Origin: JADGRB01 sp963835825
Lineage (GTDB): Bacteria; Myxococcota_A; Polyangia; Fen-1088
Direction: 5' to 3'
Assembly (NCBI GenBank): GCA_963835825.1
Contig: CAWIGZ010000001.1
Coordinates: 1,364,001 to 1,428,000 of the forward strand
DNA: 64,000 nt
The notes under the pieces were generated by a model. The model worked only from the letters and a program-made list of their open reading frames with translations. It had not been told where the DNA came from and did no database searches. Each line of letters starts with the position of its first letter. The stretch's first letter is position 1. This document shows, one piece after another, positions 8,273 through 16,181 of this stretch. The position numbers were made by a program, and so were the translations under genes.

Positions 8273-9871
8273 TCACTTCGTGAAGAGCGACAGGTCGACC
8301 GAGTCGGCCATCTTCTGATAGCCCGCCGGGCTCGGGTGCAAGCCGTCCCCCGAGCCATCCGCCGAGGTCCAGGTGGCGTACTGCGACTGCAGCTTGGGGG
8401 GATTGCCGTTGTCCGTGACCGCGGCGTCGAAGTCGAGAACGCCGTCGAAGACCCCGCTCTTGATGTACGTGTTGACCTGCTGGCGCACCGACTCGTGCGC
8501 GGCGGTGTAGTACGAGTTGGCGCCGAAGGGGGTGATCGTCGCGCCGTAGATGAGCAGCCCCTTGGCGTGGGCCTGGCTGATCATGCTGTCGTACACCGGC
8601 TTCATGGAGGAGAACGACGCGCCTCCACCGATGTCGTTCACGCCGTCGAAGACGATCACGTACTTCACGCCGCTTTGCCCCAGCACGTCCCGGCTGAAGC
8701 GCGCTTGAGCCGCCGTGCCGCTTCCGACCAGATTGGTGGCGCCAATCCCTTGATTCAACATCCCCACCCCCGAGGTCGCGCCCATCGCCCGCAGCCGGGC
8801 GGAGAGATCGTCCGTCCATCGATTGTTCTTGTTGATGTCCACCCCCCGCCCGTCGGTGATCGAGTCGCCAATCGCGACGATGGCGCTGTCTGAAGCAGGC
8901 GCCATGACGTCGATCCCCGAGATGAAGTACCAGTGCTCGGTGGAGGTCGCCGAGCTCATGCTGGCCGCGTTCACGGTGCTGCTGCCGGTCTGAATGTAGG
9001 AGTTGGTCCTCGAGCCCGAGTGCCCGGTGACCTGGCTGGGAACGGTCCCGAAAGCGGTGGTGATGGTGACGTTGCCCAGCGGCGGGACGGTGAACGAAAC
9101 CGGGTCGGACCAGACCTCCTTACCCTGCGCGATGGTGACCGTGTCGGTTCCCGAGAAGGCCAGCGCCGTGTCGGTCGACGTGTCGATGGTGCTGTCGACG
9201 AGGGGCGCGGCTTTGCACAGCGCGATGTGCGCCGACTTGATGGTGACCGAGCCGTTGCCGAACAGATTCGAGAACTGCACCCGGAGCTGGCTGCCGCCGA
9301 TCGAGACGTGCGTGATCTGGCGGATCACGCCGTTCGACAGCGACGCCGGCGGCTGGTTGCCGGAGTCGTAATAGGGCGACGCGGCCCAGGTGCCGACCCA
9401 GTGGGTGGTGCCGCTGCCACCCGCGCTCCCGCCGGTGCCGTTGCTGCCGCCCGTGGCGGAGCTGCCCCCGTGACCGCCCCCGCTCGTTCCGCCCGCGCCG
9501 GCGGCGCCAGCCGCGCCGCCGGTGCCGTTACCGCCGGTGCCGGTCGTGCCGCCCGTTGCCTTGGTCCCACCGGTTCCCGTTCCGCCGGTGCCGGTGCCGC
9601 CGGTGCCGGTGCCGCCGGTCCCGGAGACGCCGCCGGTGTGGACGCCTCCGGTTCCCGGCGACCCGCCGGTCGACGACCCGCCGGTCGACGATCCGCCGGT
9701 CGACGAGCCGCCTGTGCCCGGAACGCCGCCGGTCGCGGAGGCGCCGCCCGAGCCGGAACCTCCACTTCCGTTGCCGCCCGAGCCGGTCGTCCCGTCACCC
9801 GTGCCCGAGCTCGCGCAGGCGCCGAGCAGGGCGATGCCACCGACGAAGCAAAGGAGGCGATGTTTCATCAT
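8273..9871 (-). CDS. Secreted SGNH/GDSL hydrolase lipoprotein with Gly-rich linker
   Basis: A 532-residue exported lipoprotein (lipobox GGIALLGAC). A linker of about 130 residues of GTGG/ATGG repeats leads to a beta-sandwich-like region (THWVGTWAASPYYDSGNQPPASLSNGVIRQ) and then the SGNH hydrolase domain. Block I is IVAIGDSITDGRG with the nucleophile Ser (about residue 335), block II is the Gly in NQGIGATN, block III is VFDGVNDIGG with Asn, and block V is DGLHPSPAGY with Asp and His. The WVGTWAAS opening followed by the SGNH core is common in secreted polysaccharide or lipid esterases. The substrate is unknown. It lies 18 bases downstream of the CE15-type esterase, so the two form an operon. 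Confidence 0.9.
   Translation of the reverse strand: MMKHRLLCFVGGIALLGACASSGTGDGTTGSGGNGSGGSGSGGASATGGVPGTGGSSTGGSSTGGSSTGGSPGTGGVHTGGVSGTGGTGTGGTGTGGTGTGGTKATGGTTGTGGNGTGGAAGAAGAGGTSGGGHGGSSATGGSNGTGGSAGGSGTTHWVGTWAASPYYDSGNQPPASLSNGVIRQITHVSIGGSQLRVQFSNLFGNGSVTIKSAHIALCKAAPLVDSTIDTSTDTALAFSGTDTVTIAQGKEVWSDPVSFTVPPLGNVTITTAFGTVPSQVTGHSGSRTNSYIQTGSSTVNAASMSSATSTEHWYFISGIDVMAPASDSAIVAIGDSITDGRGVDINKNNRWTDDLSARLRAMGATSGVGMLNQGIGATNLVGSGTAAQARFSRDVLGQSGVKYVIVFDGVNDIGGGASFSSMKPVYDSMISQAHAKGLLIYGATITPFGANSYYTAAHESVRQQVNTYIKSGVFDGVLDFDAAVTDNGNPPKLQSQYATWTSADGSGDGLHPSPAGYQKMADSVDLSLFTK
9413..9820 (-). repeat. Gly/Thr/Ser linker low-complexity repeat
   Basis: Degenerate tandem units of about 6-12 bases encode GTGG, STGG and SGG blocks after the lipobox of the SGNH hydrolase. 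Copies such as GCCGGTGCC and GCCGGTCGACGA recur many times. On the opposite strand the same DNA reads as Pro-Val repeats, which are not a gene. Confidence 0.85.
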
Positions 9872-9889
9872 TTGGGCGGATGGTTCCTG

Positions 9890-11446
9890 TCAGTTGAGCG
9901 TCGGTGTCGTCCAGTCGATGACGGCCTGATAGTTCAGGTCGAATCCACTCTTCGGCGGCTTGATGGCGATGGCGGTGGACGACGTCCCGCCCTTCAGGAA
10001 CTTGTCGACGAAGGCGTTGACGCTGTTCTTCTGCGTGGTGGGGGGCTGGCAGTGTCCGTGTCCGGAGGTGAAATCGTAACCGATCCGGTCGGAGACGCCC
10101 ATCGACTTGAACACCTCGATGGCGGCCATCGTCGCCTTGTAGCCGGACTCGTCCCCCAGCCAGTCGTAGTCGTCGTTCCCCAGGATGATCACCGGCCGCG
10201 GGGCGATCATGGCGATGAGCTCATGATGATCGTGGGGCAGCCGGTACGGATTCAGCTTCTGCATGCTGGTCATGAACCAGGCGTAGTTGGTGTTGTCGAT
10301 CTTCTCGACGGAGGTGCTCGTGCGGTCGGTGAACTCCTGCGACATTCTCCAGCTGTCGATGCCGCCGCCGCCCGACTCCTCGACGACGGTCAGCGCCACG
10401 CGCTCGTCGAGCGCTCCGCCGAAGAGGGCCATCTTCCCGGCGTACGAGCAGCCATGCACGGCGATCTTGGTGACGTCGACCTTCAACTGGTCCTTCACCT
10501 GAATGATGCCGTCAATCAAGCGGCTGATCCCCCACGACCAGGCGCTGTAATTCCCGATCTGGTTCCAGAGCGAAGGGAACACCTTGTAGAAGGGGTCGCT
10601 CTGGTAGCGGTTGCTGTTTTGCATCATCTGCACGACCTGGTTGGACGTGAAGGGGATCTGCGTGCAACCGGTGACCATGCTGGAGTTTCCGTCCATCCCG
10701 ATGACGACGCAGCTGCCGCTCCCCGAGACGGTCGAGGTCAGGGTGAGCGACCCCGAGCTGCTGGTGACGACCACGCTCAACTTGCTGCCGGAGAGGGTGG
10801 CGGCCACCGTGGTCGCGCTGGGATCCTGCTTGGGCCCGATCTCGTACTTCTCCAGATCGGCCTTCACCTCGGCGCGCCGGCATTCCCACTGTGCCTTGGT
10901 GGAGATGATGGTTCCGTCGTGCATGGCGAACGGATTGGGCAGCTTCTTGTTGTCCGCGGACAACAAGGCGCCCGCGGTCGCCTTGCAGTTGGCGCCACCG
11001 TTCTCGACCGTCCCGGACGTCGCGCCCCCGGTTCCCGTCGTTCCGCCGGTGCCGGTCGTTCCGCCGGTGGAGGCGCCGCCCGTTCCGTGGCCGGCGGCTC
11101 CGCCCGTCGCGCTGTTGCCGCCGGTGCCGGTCGTCCCGCCGGTGCTCCTGCTGCCGGCGGCTCCGCCCGTCGCGCTGTTGCCGCCGGTGCCGACGCCGCC
11201 GGTGCCGGTCGTCCCCCCGGTGCTCTTGGTGCCGCCGGTGCCGACGGTGCCGCCGGTGCCCGTGATGCCGCCGGTGCCCGTGATGCCGCCGGTGCTCGTC
11301 GTTCCGCCCGTGGCGCTGGAGCCGCCGGTGCTCGTGGCGCCGCCGGTGCCGGTATCGCCGCCGGTGCCGCCACCTTGATCTCCTTGAGCGCAAGAGAGGC
11401 AGAGCGCGGAGAACATTGCGAGCTTCAGCATTCGTTTCAGTAGCAT
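9890..11446 (-). CDS. Glucuronoyl esterase (CE15-like) lipoprotein
   Basis: CE15 enzymes cleave ester bonds between glucuronic acid of xylan and lignin alcohols. This 518-residue protein has a lipobox (SALCLSCAQ), about 130 residues of Gly/Thr linker and then the catalytic domain. The nucleophile lies in VHGCSYAGKMALFGGALDERV (Ser near 334; families read GCSRxGK), followed by VVEESGGGGIDSWR. The catalytic His is in the GHGHCQPP segment near residue 460, and the PRPVIILGNDDYDWL segment is also typical. The ATG at 11446 is preceded by AAGGAG and starts a proper signal peptide. It is the first gene of a two-gene minus-strand operon with the SGNH hydrolase. Confidence 0.87.
   Translation of the reverse strand: MLLKRMLKLAMFSALCLSCAQGDQGGGTGGDTGTGGATSTGGSSATGGTTSTGGITGTGGITGTGGTVGTGGTKSTGGTTGTGGVGTGGNSATGGAAGSRSTGGTTGTGGNSATGGAAGHGTGGASTGGTTGTGGTTGTGGATSGTVENGGANCKATAGALLSADNKKLPNPFAMHDGTIISTKAQWECRRAEVKADLEKYEIGPKQDPSATTVAATLSGSKLSVVVTSSSGSLTLTSTVSGSGSCVVIGMDGNSSMVTGCTQIPFTSNQVVQMMQNSNRYQSDPFYKVFPSLWNQIGNYSAWSWGISRLIDGIIQVKDQLKVDVTKIAVHGCSYAGKMALFGGALDERVALTVVEESGGGGIDSWRMSQEFTDRTSTSVEKIDNTNYAWFMTSMQKLNPYRLPHDHHELIAMIAPRPVIILGNDDYDWLGDESGYKATMAAIEVFKSMGVSDRIGYDFTSGHGHCQPPTTQKNSVNAFVDKFLKGGTSSTAIAIKPPKSGFDLNYQAVIDWTTPTLN
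10995..11385 (-). repeat. Gly/Thr linker low-complexity repeat
   Basis: Tandem GGCGGC-type units coding TGGxTGTGG and ATGG blocks between the lipobox and the catalytic domain of the CE15-like esterase. The segment is similar enough to the linkers at 9413, 27180, 41160 and 56860 to allow recombination or misassembly. Confidence 0.85.
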
Positions 11447-11627
11447 GGGGGACTCCTTGGGCCGACGCGGAAGGGGCCGGTTCGCCGACGTGCGGCGAAG
11501 ATCGGCGCGGATCACGTGCAAACGAATGGGTGCGGAGGCGGGAAACCTTCGCTCCTCGTTTGGCCGCTTTCCCGATTCGGCTCAGGGCGCCAAAAATGAG
11601 AACAACGCACGAAACATGAGAGCTGCT

Positions 11628-12587
11628 TTACGGTCGAGCTTCGAACGCCACGCCGACGGAGAGACCGACCTGCAGCGGCGCGGTCGTCCCAATATTCCCC
11701 AGCGGAGCGACGGCGATCTCGTAGGTGCGGGGAAAGTACTCGACGTGCAGGGTCGCAAAGGGCGCGAGGGCGGCGCCGGAGACCCGCAGCTCGAGCGCCA
11801 GTCGCGCCCCTGCGTCGAAGCGCGTGACGGGCCGGGCCGCGTCCAGCCCCTGTCCGCGCAGCGTGAACGGGGTGAGCGCCGCGCCGACGGCGGCGCCGAG
11901 CTCGAGATGCGCGCCAGCTCTCCTGCGAAACGAAGCGGAGAGGCTGCACGGAAACCGCTGCTGGGTGACCACGACCGACGCGAGTGTGTTCTGGGTCGGC
12001 GTCACCAGACCGGCGCTGGCCTCGATGCCAAACGAACCTCTTCCCAGGGCGACGTCGAGCTCGCCTCCGGCGGTGACGCCGCTCGTCGCATCACCGCCTC
12101 CGCCCAGCGCGCCGTCGACGCGAGCGGCCGCCCCGAGGGACAGCCAGGTCCTCGCCCGTTCCGGGGCCGGCGGCGGTGGCTGAATCGCCGGGGGCGGCGG
12201 TGGCGGCGGCGGTTCCTCGAGTGAAGGCGGGTTCATCGCCAGCGCGACGAAGACGGCGGCGACCCGCGCCCGCTCGGTGCAGTCACGGGCCGCGTCGGCG
12301 TAACGCTGCACCTGGCCGCCGGTGGTGACCTCGAAGGCGTCGCCGAGATCGGCGACGCGGAAGTCGGACGGCAACGGATCGCGGTTGGGTCGGATGTGGG
12401 CCAACGCCGGTGACAGCGCGGCCGCCACCGCTTCGCGGGTGGGACAGCGGCTGGTCTGCTCACCGTCGGGCCGCGGCGTGTCGCTCGGCGCGACCGTCGA
12501 CGCGGGGGGAGCGTCGGTATGCGCGGCGGCGCCTGTCTCCGCGATCGAGGTGAAGACAATCATGGTGAAGAACAGGGCGATGTTCAT
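11628..12587 (-). CDS. Secreted protein with C-terminal beta-barrel-like domain
   Basis: A 319-residue protein with a signal peptide (MNIALFFTMIVFTSIAETGAAA). A small domain with two Cys (SRCPTREAVAAAL and ARDCTERARVAAVFVAL) is followed by a Pro-rich hinge (EEPPPPPPPPAIQPPPP). The C-terminal part alternates short Gly-rich and hydrophobic strands (WLSLGAAARVDGALGGGG, VTAGGELDVALGRG, AGAHLELGAAVGAAL, VGLSVGVAFEARP), as in outer-membrane barrels. Proteins of this kind are frequent in myxobacterial genomes but have no assigned function. The ATG at 12587 is chosen because the signal peptide begins there. It is divergent from the jelly-roll lipoprotein across about 97 bases. Confidence 0.72.
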   Translation of the reverse strand: MNIALFFTMIVFTSIAETGAAAHTDAPPASTVAPSDTPRPDGEQTSRCPTREAVAAALSPALAHIRPNRDPLPSDFRVADLGDAFEVTTGGQVQRYADAARDCTERARVAAVFVALAMNPPSLEEPPPPPPPPAIQPPPPAPERARTWLSLGAAARVDGALGGGGDATSGVTAGGELDVALGRGSFGIEASAGLVTPTQNTLASVVVTQQRFPCSLSASFRRRAGAHLELGAAVGAALTPFTLRGQGLDAARPVTRFDAGARLALELRVSGAALAPFATLHVEYFPRTYEIAVAPLGNIGTTAPLQVGLSVGVAFEARP

Positions 12588-12684
12588 CTGGGCTCTGTCG
12601 CGCCGCTCGCGATCGGCGCGGCCGACGGGTCGTCGCCTGCCTGGATGGCCTGCCGCGTGGCCGTATGGTATCCAGGATTCGATC

Positions 12685-13482
12685 GTGACCGCCAAGCAGA
12701 TTGTTGCGCGCGTCCGATTGTCGGACGTCACGGCGACGGCGCTCCTGGCCTGTCTGCTCGCGGGTCCCGCGTGCGCCCGGCAGGCCGAACTGGGAAGCAT
12801 CGGCGACGGGCCGGCGAGCGTGCTTTGGCGGGGGACCTTCGAGCCGGGAGATCTCTCGGAGTGGACCGGGGACGGAGAGGGGAACGTCTACACCCAGAAC
12901 GTCGTCGCGACGGACAGGCCGGCGGCGACCCTGGCGATGGCGCACAGCGGCCGCTACGGCGGGATCTTCACCATCGCCCCCAAGGCGAGCATGGCGTCGA
13001 CCAGCTACCTTTATCGCAATCAGCCGAGCCCGCTCCAGGGATACTACAGCGCCTGGTTCTACGTGCCGTCGACGATCACCGTCGGGTCCTGGCTCAGCCT
13101 CAGCCACTTCAGCGGCAGCGAAACCGGCGACGGGAAGAACCTCTTCGCGATCTGGGACGTCAATCTCTACCCCCTTCCGAGCGGGGGCCTGGCGGCGCAG
13201 CTCTACGACTACGCCAGCGGCGCCAACACCCGACAGCCGGTCCCCGCGCTTTTTCCGCTGGACGCCTGGACGCGGATCGACGTCTACCTTTCGAAGGCCA
13301 CCGGCCCGACGGGCGAAGTCACCGTGTGGCAAAACGGGACCCAGATCTTGCAGGTCACGGACGTCACCACCGTCAGCAACGACTGGGTGCAGTGGGACGC
13401 GGGAGCGGCCGTGGACAGCGTCCTTCCGTCGCCGGCTTACGTCTACATGGACGATGCCGCGATCAGCCTGGCCCCGCTCTGA
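12685..13482 (+). CDS. Jelly-roll (concanavalin A-like) lipoprotein, polysaccharide-lyase-like
   Basis: A 265-residue lipoprotein (GTG start, lipobox LLAGPAC). The rest is a beta-rich domain: ASVLWRGTFEPGDLSEWTGDG, the SYLYRNQPSPLQGYYSAWFYVP strand pair, then LFAIWDVNLYPL, WTRIDVYLSKATGPTGEVTVWQNG and YVYMDDAAISL. This resembles the heparin lyase I-like and LamG-like jelly rolls that bind or cleave polysaccharides. I cannot point to catalytic residues, so lyase activity is only possible. AGGA lies about 8 bases before the GTG. With the esterases upstream it suits a set of secreted plant-polymer degrading proteins. Confidence 0.75.
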   Translation: MTAKQIVARVRLSDVTATALLACLLAGPACARQAELGSIGDGPASVLWRGTFEPGDLSEWTGDGEGNVYTQNVVATDRPAATLAMAHSGRYGGIFTIAPKASMASTSYLYRNQPSPLQGYYSAWFYVPSTITVGSWLSLSHFSGSETGDGKNLFAIWDVNLYPLPSGGLAAQLYDYASGANTRQPVPALFPLDAWTRIDVYLSKATGPTGEVTVWQNGTQILQVTDVTTVSNDWVQWDAGAAVDSVLPSPAYVYMDDAAISLAPL

Positions 13483-13615
13483 CAGAGCTCTGACGCGCCG
13501 GCGCGAGTGGCGCCCCCGGACGCGGGCCCGGCGGGCGCGACGTCATCGTGCGTCGCGGGGCCGCCACGAAGTGAAGGTTTTGTTCCGTCGGACCCATGTA
13601 CTCTTTAGAACCGGC

Positions 13616-14275
13616 ATGCGTCCCGTGAATCTCCTCAGCCAGAGCCGCTCCGAGCCCCCGACCCTGCGGGTGGTGGGCGGCGGCGCCAAAGGGGGCGGCG
13701 AGGCGCGGACGGGGCGATCGTCCGCTCCGCCGCCGGGCGCCGATCCGAGCCGGGACGCTCAGTTTCGCGAGATCTACGAGCGGTGGTTCGACGACGTGAT
13801 CGGCTGGCTCTATGCCCTCGGCGCACCGGGCGCGGACACCGAAGATCTCGCCCAGGAGATCTTCATCGTCGTCCGCCGGAATCTGGGGCGCTTCGACGGA
13901 GGGAACCTGGCCGGCTGGTTGTACCGGATCGCGCAGCTCACCGTTCGCGATCACCGGCGGCGCTCCTGGTTCAGGAACCTCGTGCTGCGGCGGCAGGAGG
14001 TGGATCTCAGCAAGATGCCGCATGAAGCGGACAGCCCGGCGCGAAATTTCGAGGACGCCGAGGCACGCCGGCAGTTCCAGCTCATGGTCACCAAGATGCA
14101 CGGCAAGCTGGTGACGACCTTCATCCTGTTCGAGATCGAAGGCTATTCCGGGGAGGAGATCGCCCGCATTCAGGACATCCCCATCGGCACCGTCTGGACG
14201 CGATTGCACAAGGCCCGGAAGGAATTTTGGAAGCTGGTCAAAGACCAGCGCGAAGCTGACGAAGGAATCCGATGA
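13616..14275 (+). CDS. ECF (group 4) RNA polymerase sigma factor
   Basis: A 219-residue sigma factor. Region 2 begins at FREIYERWFDDVIGWLYALGAP and contains the DTEDLAQEIFIVVRRNL helix and NLAGWLYRIAQLTVRDHRRR. Region 4 holds KLVTTFILFEIEGYSGEEIARIQDIPIGTVWTRLHKARKEF, the helix-turn-helix that reads the -35 element. About 45 residues before region 2 are low in complexity. Its stop overlaps the start of the next gene by four bases, the usual layout for a sigma factor and its regulator. I used the ATG at 13616; the frame is open upstream without sigma-like residues. Confidence 0.92.
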   Translation: MRPVNLLSQSRSEPPTLRVVGGGAKGGGEARTGRSSAPPPGADPSRDAQFREIYERWFDDVIGWLYALGAPGADTEDLAQEIFIVVRRNLGRFDGGNLAGWLYRIAQLTVRDHRRRSWFRNLVLRRQEVDLSKMPHEADSPARNFEDAEARRQFQLMVTKMHGKLVTTFILFEIEGYSGEEIARIQDIPIGTVWTRLHKARKEFWKLVKDQREADEGIR

Positions 14276-15070
14276 ACCGCCTCCGCGACGAATCCGGGCT
14301 CGATCCGATCTCCGAAAAGGGAATCGAGATGTTGCGTGCGGTGCGACCCACCGCCAGCTCGCCCTTGCTGAAGCGCAGGGTGTGGGCCGCCCTGCAAGAG
14401 TCGACGATCGCGACACCGGTCCGGCAGCGGTCGTCCATGCTGAGGGTGCTGGTGGTGGGCGTCGGGCTGGTGGCGTTCACGGCGACCGCCGCCGCCACGA
14501 TCGGCGGCCGACGAATCGCGGCGCGGATCCAGAAGCTTCTGGGGACCCGCGTCGGCGTCGGCGCCGGCATCGACGCCCCGCGGGCCCGGTCCGAGCGGGT
14601 CAAGCCGGTTCGGGTGATTGCCGAGGCGCCGAGAGCTCCGGACCTGGGGACGCTCCCCGAGGTGGCCGCCCCCGAGGCGGCGGCCAAGGTCGAGCTCCGG
14701 GCCCCCGTCGCGGCGTCGGCCCCGCGTGGCGCGCCGAGGGCGTCGAGGGCCGTTCCGCCCGCCGTCGGAGATGACCCGAGAGCGCGCCCAGGTCTGGGAG
14801 GCGCTGGTTGCGCTCCGGCGCGATCACGATGCGAGCCGCGCGGCGGCGCTCCTCGACCACGAGCTCGAGTCCAACCCGCACGGCGTTCTCCGCCAGGAGG
14901 CCTTCGTGCTGGCGATCGAAGCGGCCGATGCCCGCGGCGATCGCCGTGGTGCCGAGAGCTTTGCGCGCGCCTACCAGCGGGAATTCCCGTCCGGGCGATT
15001 CAAACAATTGGCGCAACGCTATCTGGACGAGAAGGACGCGCGGGTACGGGCTCTCGCTCCGAATCCTTAG
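14272..15070 (+). CDS. Sigma-factor partner, membrane protein with C-terminal TPR-like region (frameshifted)
   Basis: About 265 residues once one frameshift is corrected. A short cytoplasmic part (residues 1-55) is followed by one membrane segment (MLRVLVVGVGLVAFTATAAA), an Arg/Pro/Ala-rich stretch and a C-terminal helical domain (RERAQVWEALVALRRDHDASRAAALLDHELESNPHG, then FVLAIEAADARGDRRGAESFARAYQ), which looks TPR-like. The frame breaks near 14755-14768, where a CCC seems to have one C too many; the downstream frame continues to 15070. The overlap with the ECF gene suggests it controls that sigma factor, but no zinc-type anti-sigma motif (HxxxCxxC) is visible. The C-terminal part could instead start at the ATG near 14769 as its own small protein. 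Confidence 0.65.
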
Positions 15071-15280
15071 GCCGGCGCCGCCGGAAGGCGAGGGTGATCG
15101 CGGCGCGCAGCGACGACGGCGCGGGGTCGAAATTGAGGGCTGCCGGTCGATTTTGTGAGCCGATCTGCTCGTTGTCGGATTTCGTGCCTCGATGCACGCT
15201 TTGATCGAGCGGGCGGCGGCTCCGTCGGTATAACTGTCAATCAGGAGCGCAACCAACATGGGCAAGCGAGGTCGTCGACT

Positions 15281-16181
15281 ATGTCCCTGAGCTCATCTGC
15301 AGCGTCTCGAAGCGGAGACCATCCAGATCCTCCGCGAGGTGGTGGCCGAGACGGAGAAGCCGGTGATGATGTATTCGATCGGCAAGGACAGCGCCGTGAT
15401 GTTGCACATCGCGCGCAAGGCCTTCTTCCCGGCCGGTCTTCCGTTTCCGCTGCTTCACGTCGACACCACCTGGAAGTTCCGGGAGATGTACGCGCTGCGG
15501 GACAAGGTCGCCGCCACGCCGGGCACCGAGCTCATCGTGCACATCAACCCCGAGGCGGTCGCGCGCGGGATCAATCCCTTCACCCACGGCTCGGCCGTGC
15601 ACACCGACATCTGGAAGACCCAGGGGCTCAAGCAGGCGCTGGACAAGTACGGCTTCGACGCGGCGCTGGGAGGAGCCCGACGGGACGAGGAGAAGTCGCG
15701 GGCCAAGGAGCGGGTGTTTTCGTTTCGCACCGCTGCGCACCGCTGGGATCCCAAGAACCAGCGCCCGGAGTTGTGGCGCCTCTACAACGCGCGCAAGCAC
15801 AAAGGGGAGTCGATCCGCGTCTTTCCGCTGTCGAACTGGACGGAGCTCGACGTCTGGCGCTACATCGAGCTGGAGGGGATTGCGATTGTCCCCCTCTACC
15901 TCAGCCGTGAGCGGCCGGTGGTCGAGCGTGACGGGGTGCTGATCATGGTCGACGACGAGCGGATGCCGCTTCTGCCCGGGGAGAAGCCCAAGCTGCGCAA
16001 GGTGCGGTTTCGGACCCTCGGCTGCTACCCGCTGAGCGGCGCCGTCGAATCGACGGCCGCCACCATCCCCGAGATCATCGCGGAGATGGCCCGGGCGCGC
16101 ACGTCGGAGCGCCAGGGGCGGCTCATCGATCAAGACGCGCCCGGCTCGATGGAGATCAAGAAGCAGGAGGGATACTTCTGA
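15281..16181 (+). CDS. cysD: Sulfate adenylyltransferase subunit 2 (frameshift near start)
   Basis: CysD is the catalytic subunit of ATP sulfurylase, which joins sulfate and ATP to adenylylsulfate (APS). The product is about 299 residues, normal for the family. The PP-loop is seen as MMYSIGKDSAVMLH, then HVDTTWKFREMYALRD, GGARRDEEKSRAKERVFSFR and FPLSNWTELDVWRYI, with CYPLSGAVES near the end. The first codons read MSLS in one frame and HLQRLEAETIQILREVV in the next, so one extra base near 15293 must be removed to restore the conserved N terminus. Without that, translation could only begin at an internal codon. The stop overlaps the cysNC start (TGATG). Confidence 0.88.

Noticed and set aside
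9522..9929. Pro-Val repeat protein on the plus strand, and similar frames at 10611-11378, 41004-41528 and 56778-57545
   Set aside because: Each is the antisense reading of a Gly/Thr linker in a lipoprotein with clear signal peptide and catalytic domain on the other strand.
12322..12684. Upstream extension of the jelly-roll lipoprotein
   Set aside because: The frame is open but overlaps the divergent exported protein gene and lacks protein-like residues; the GTG at 12685 begins a proper lipoprotein signal.
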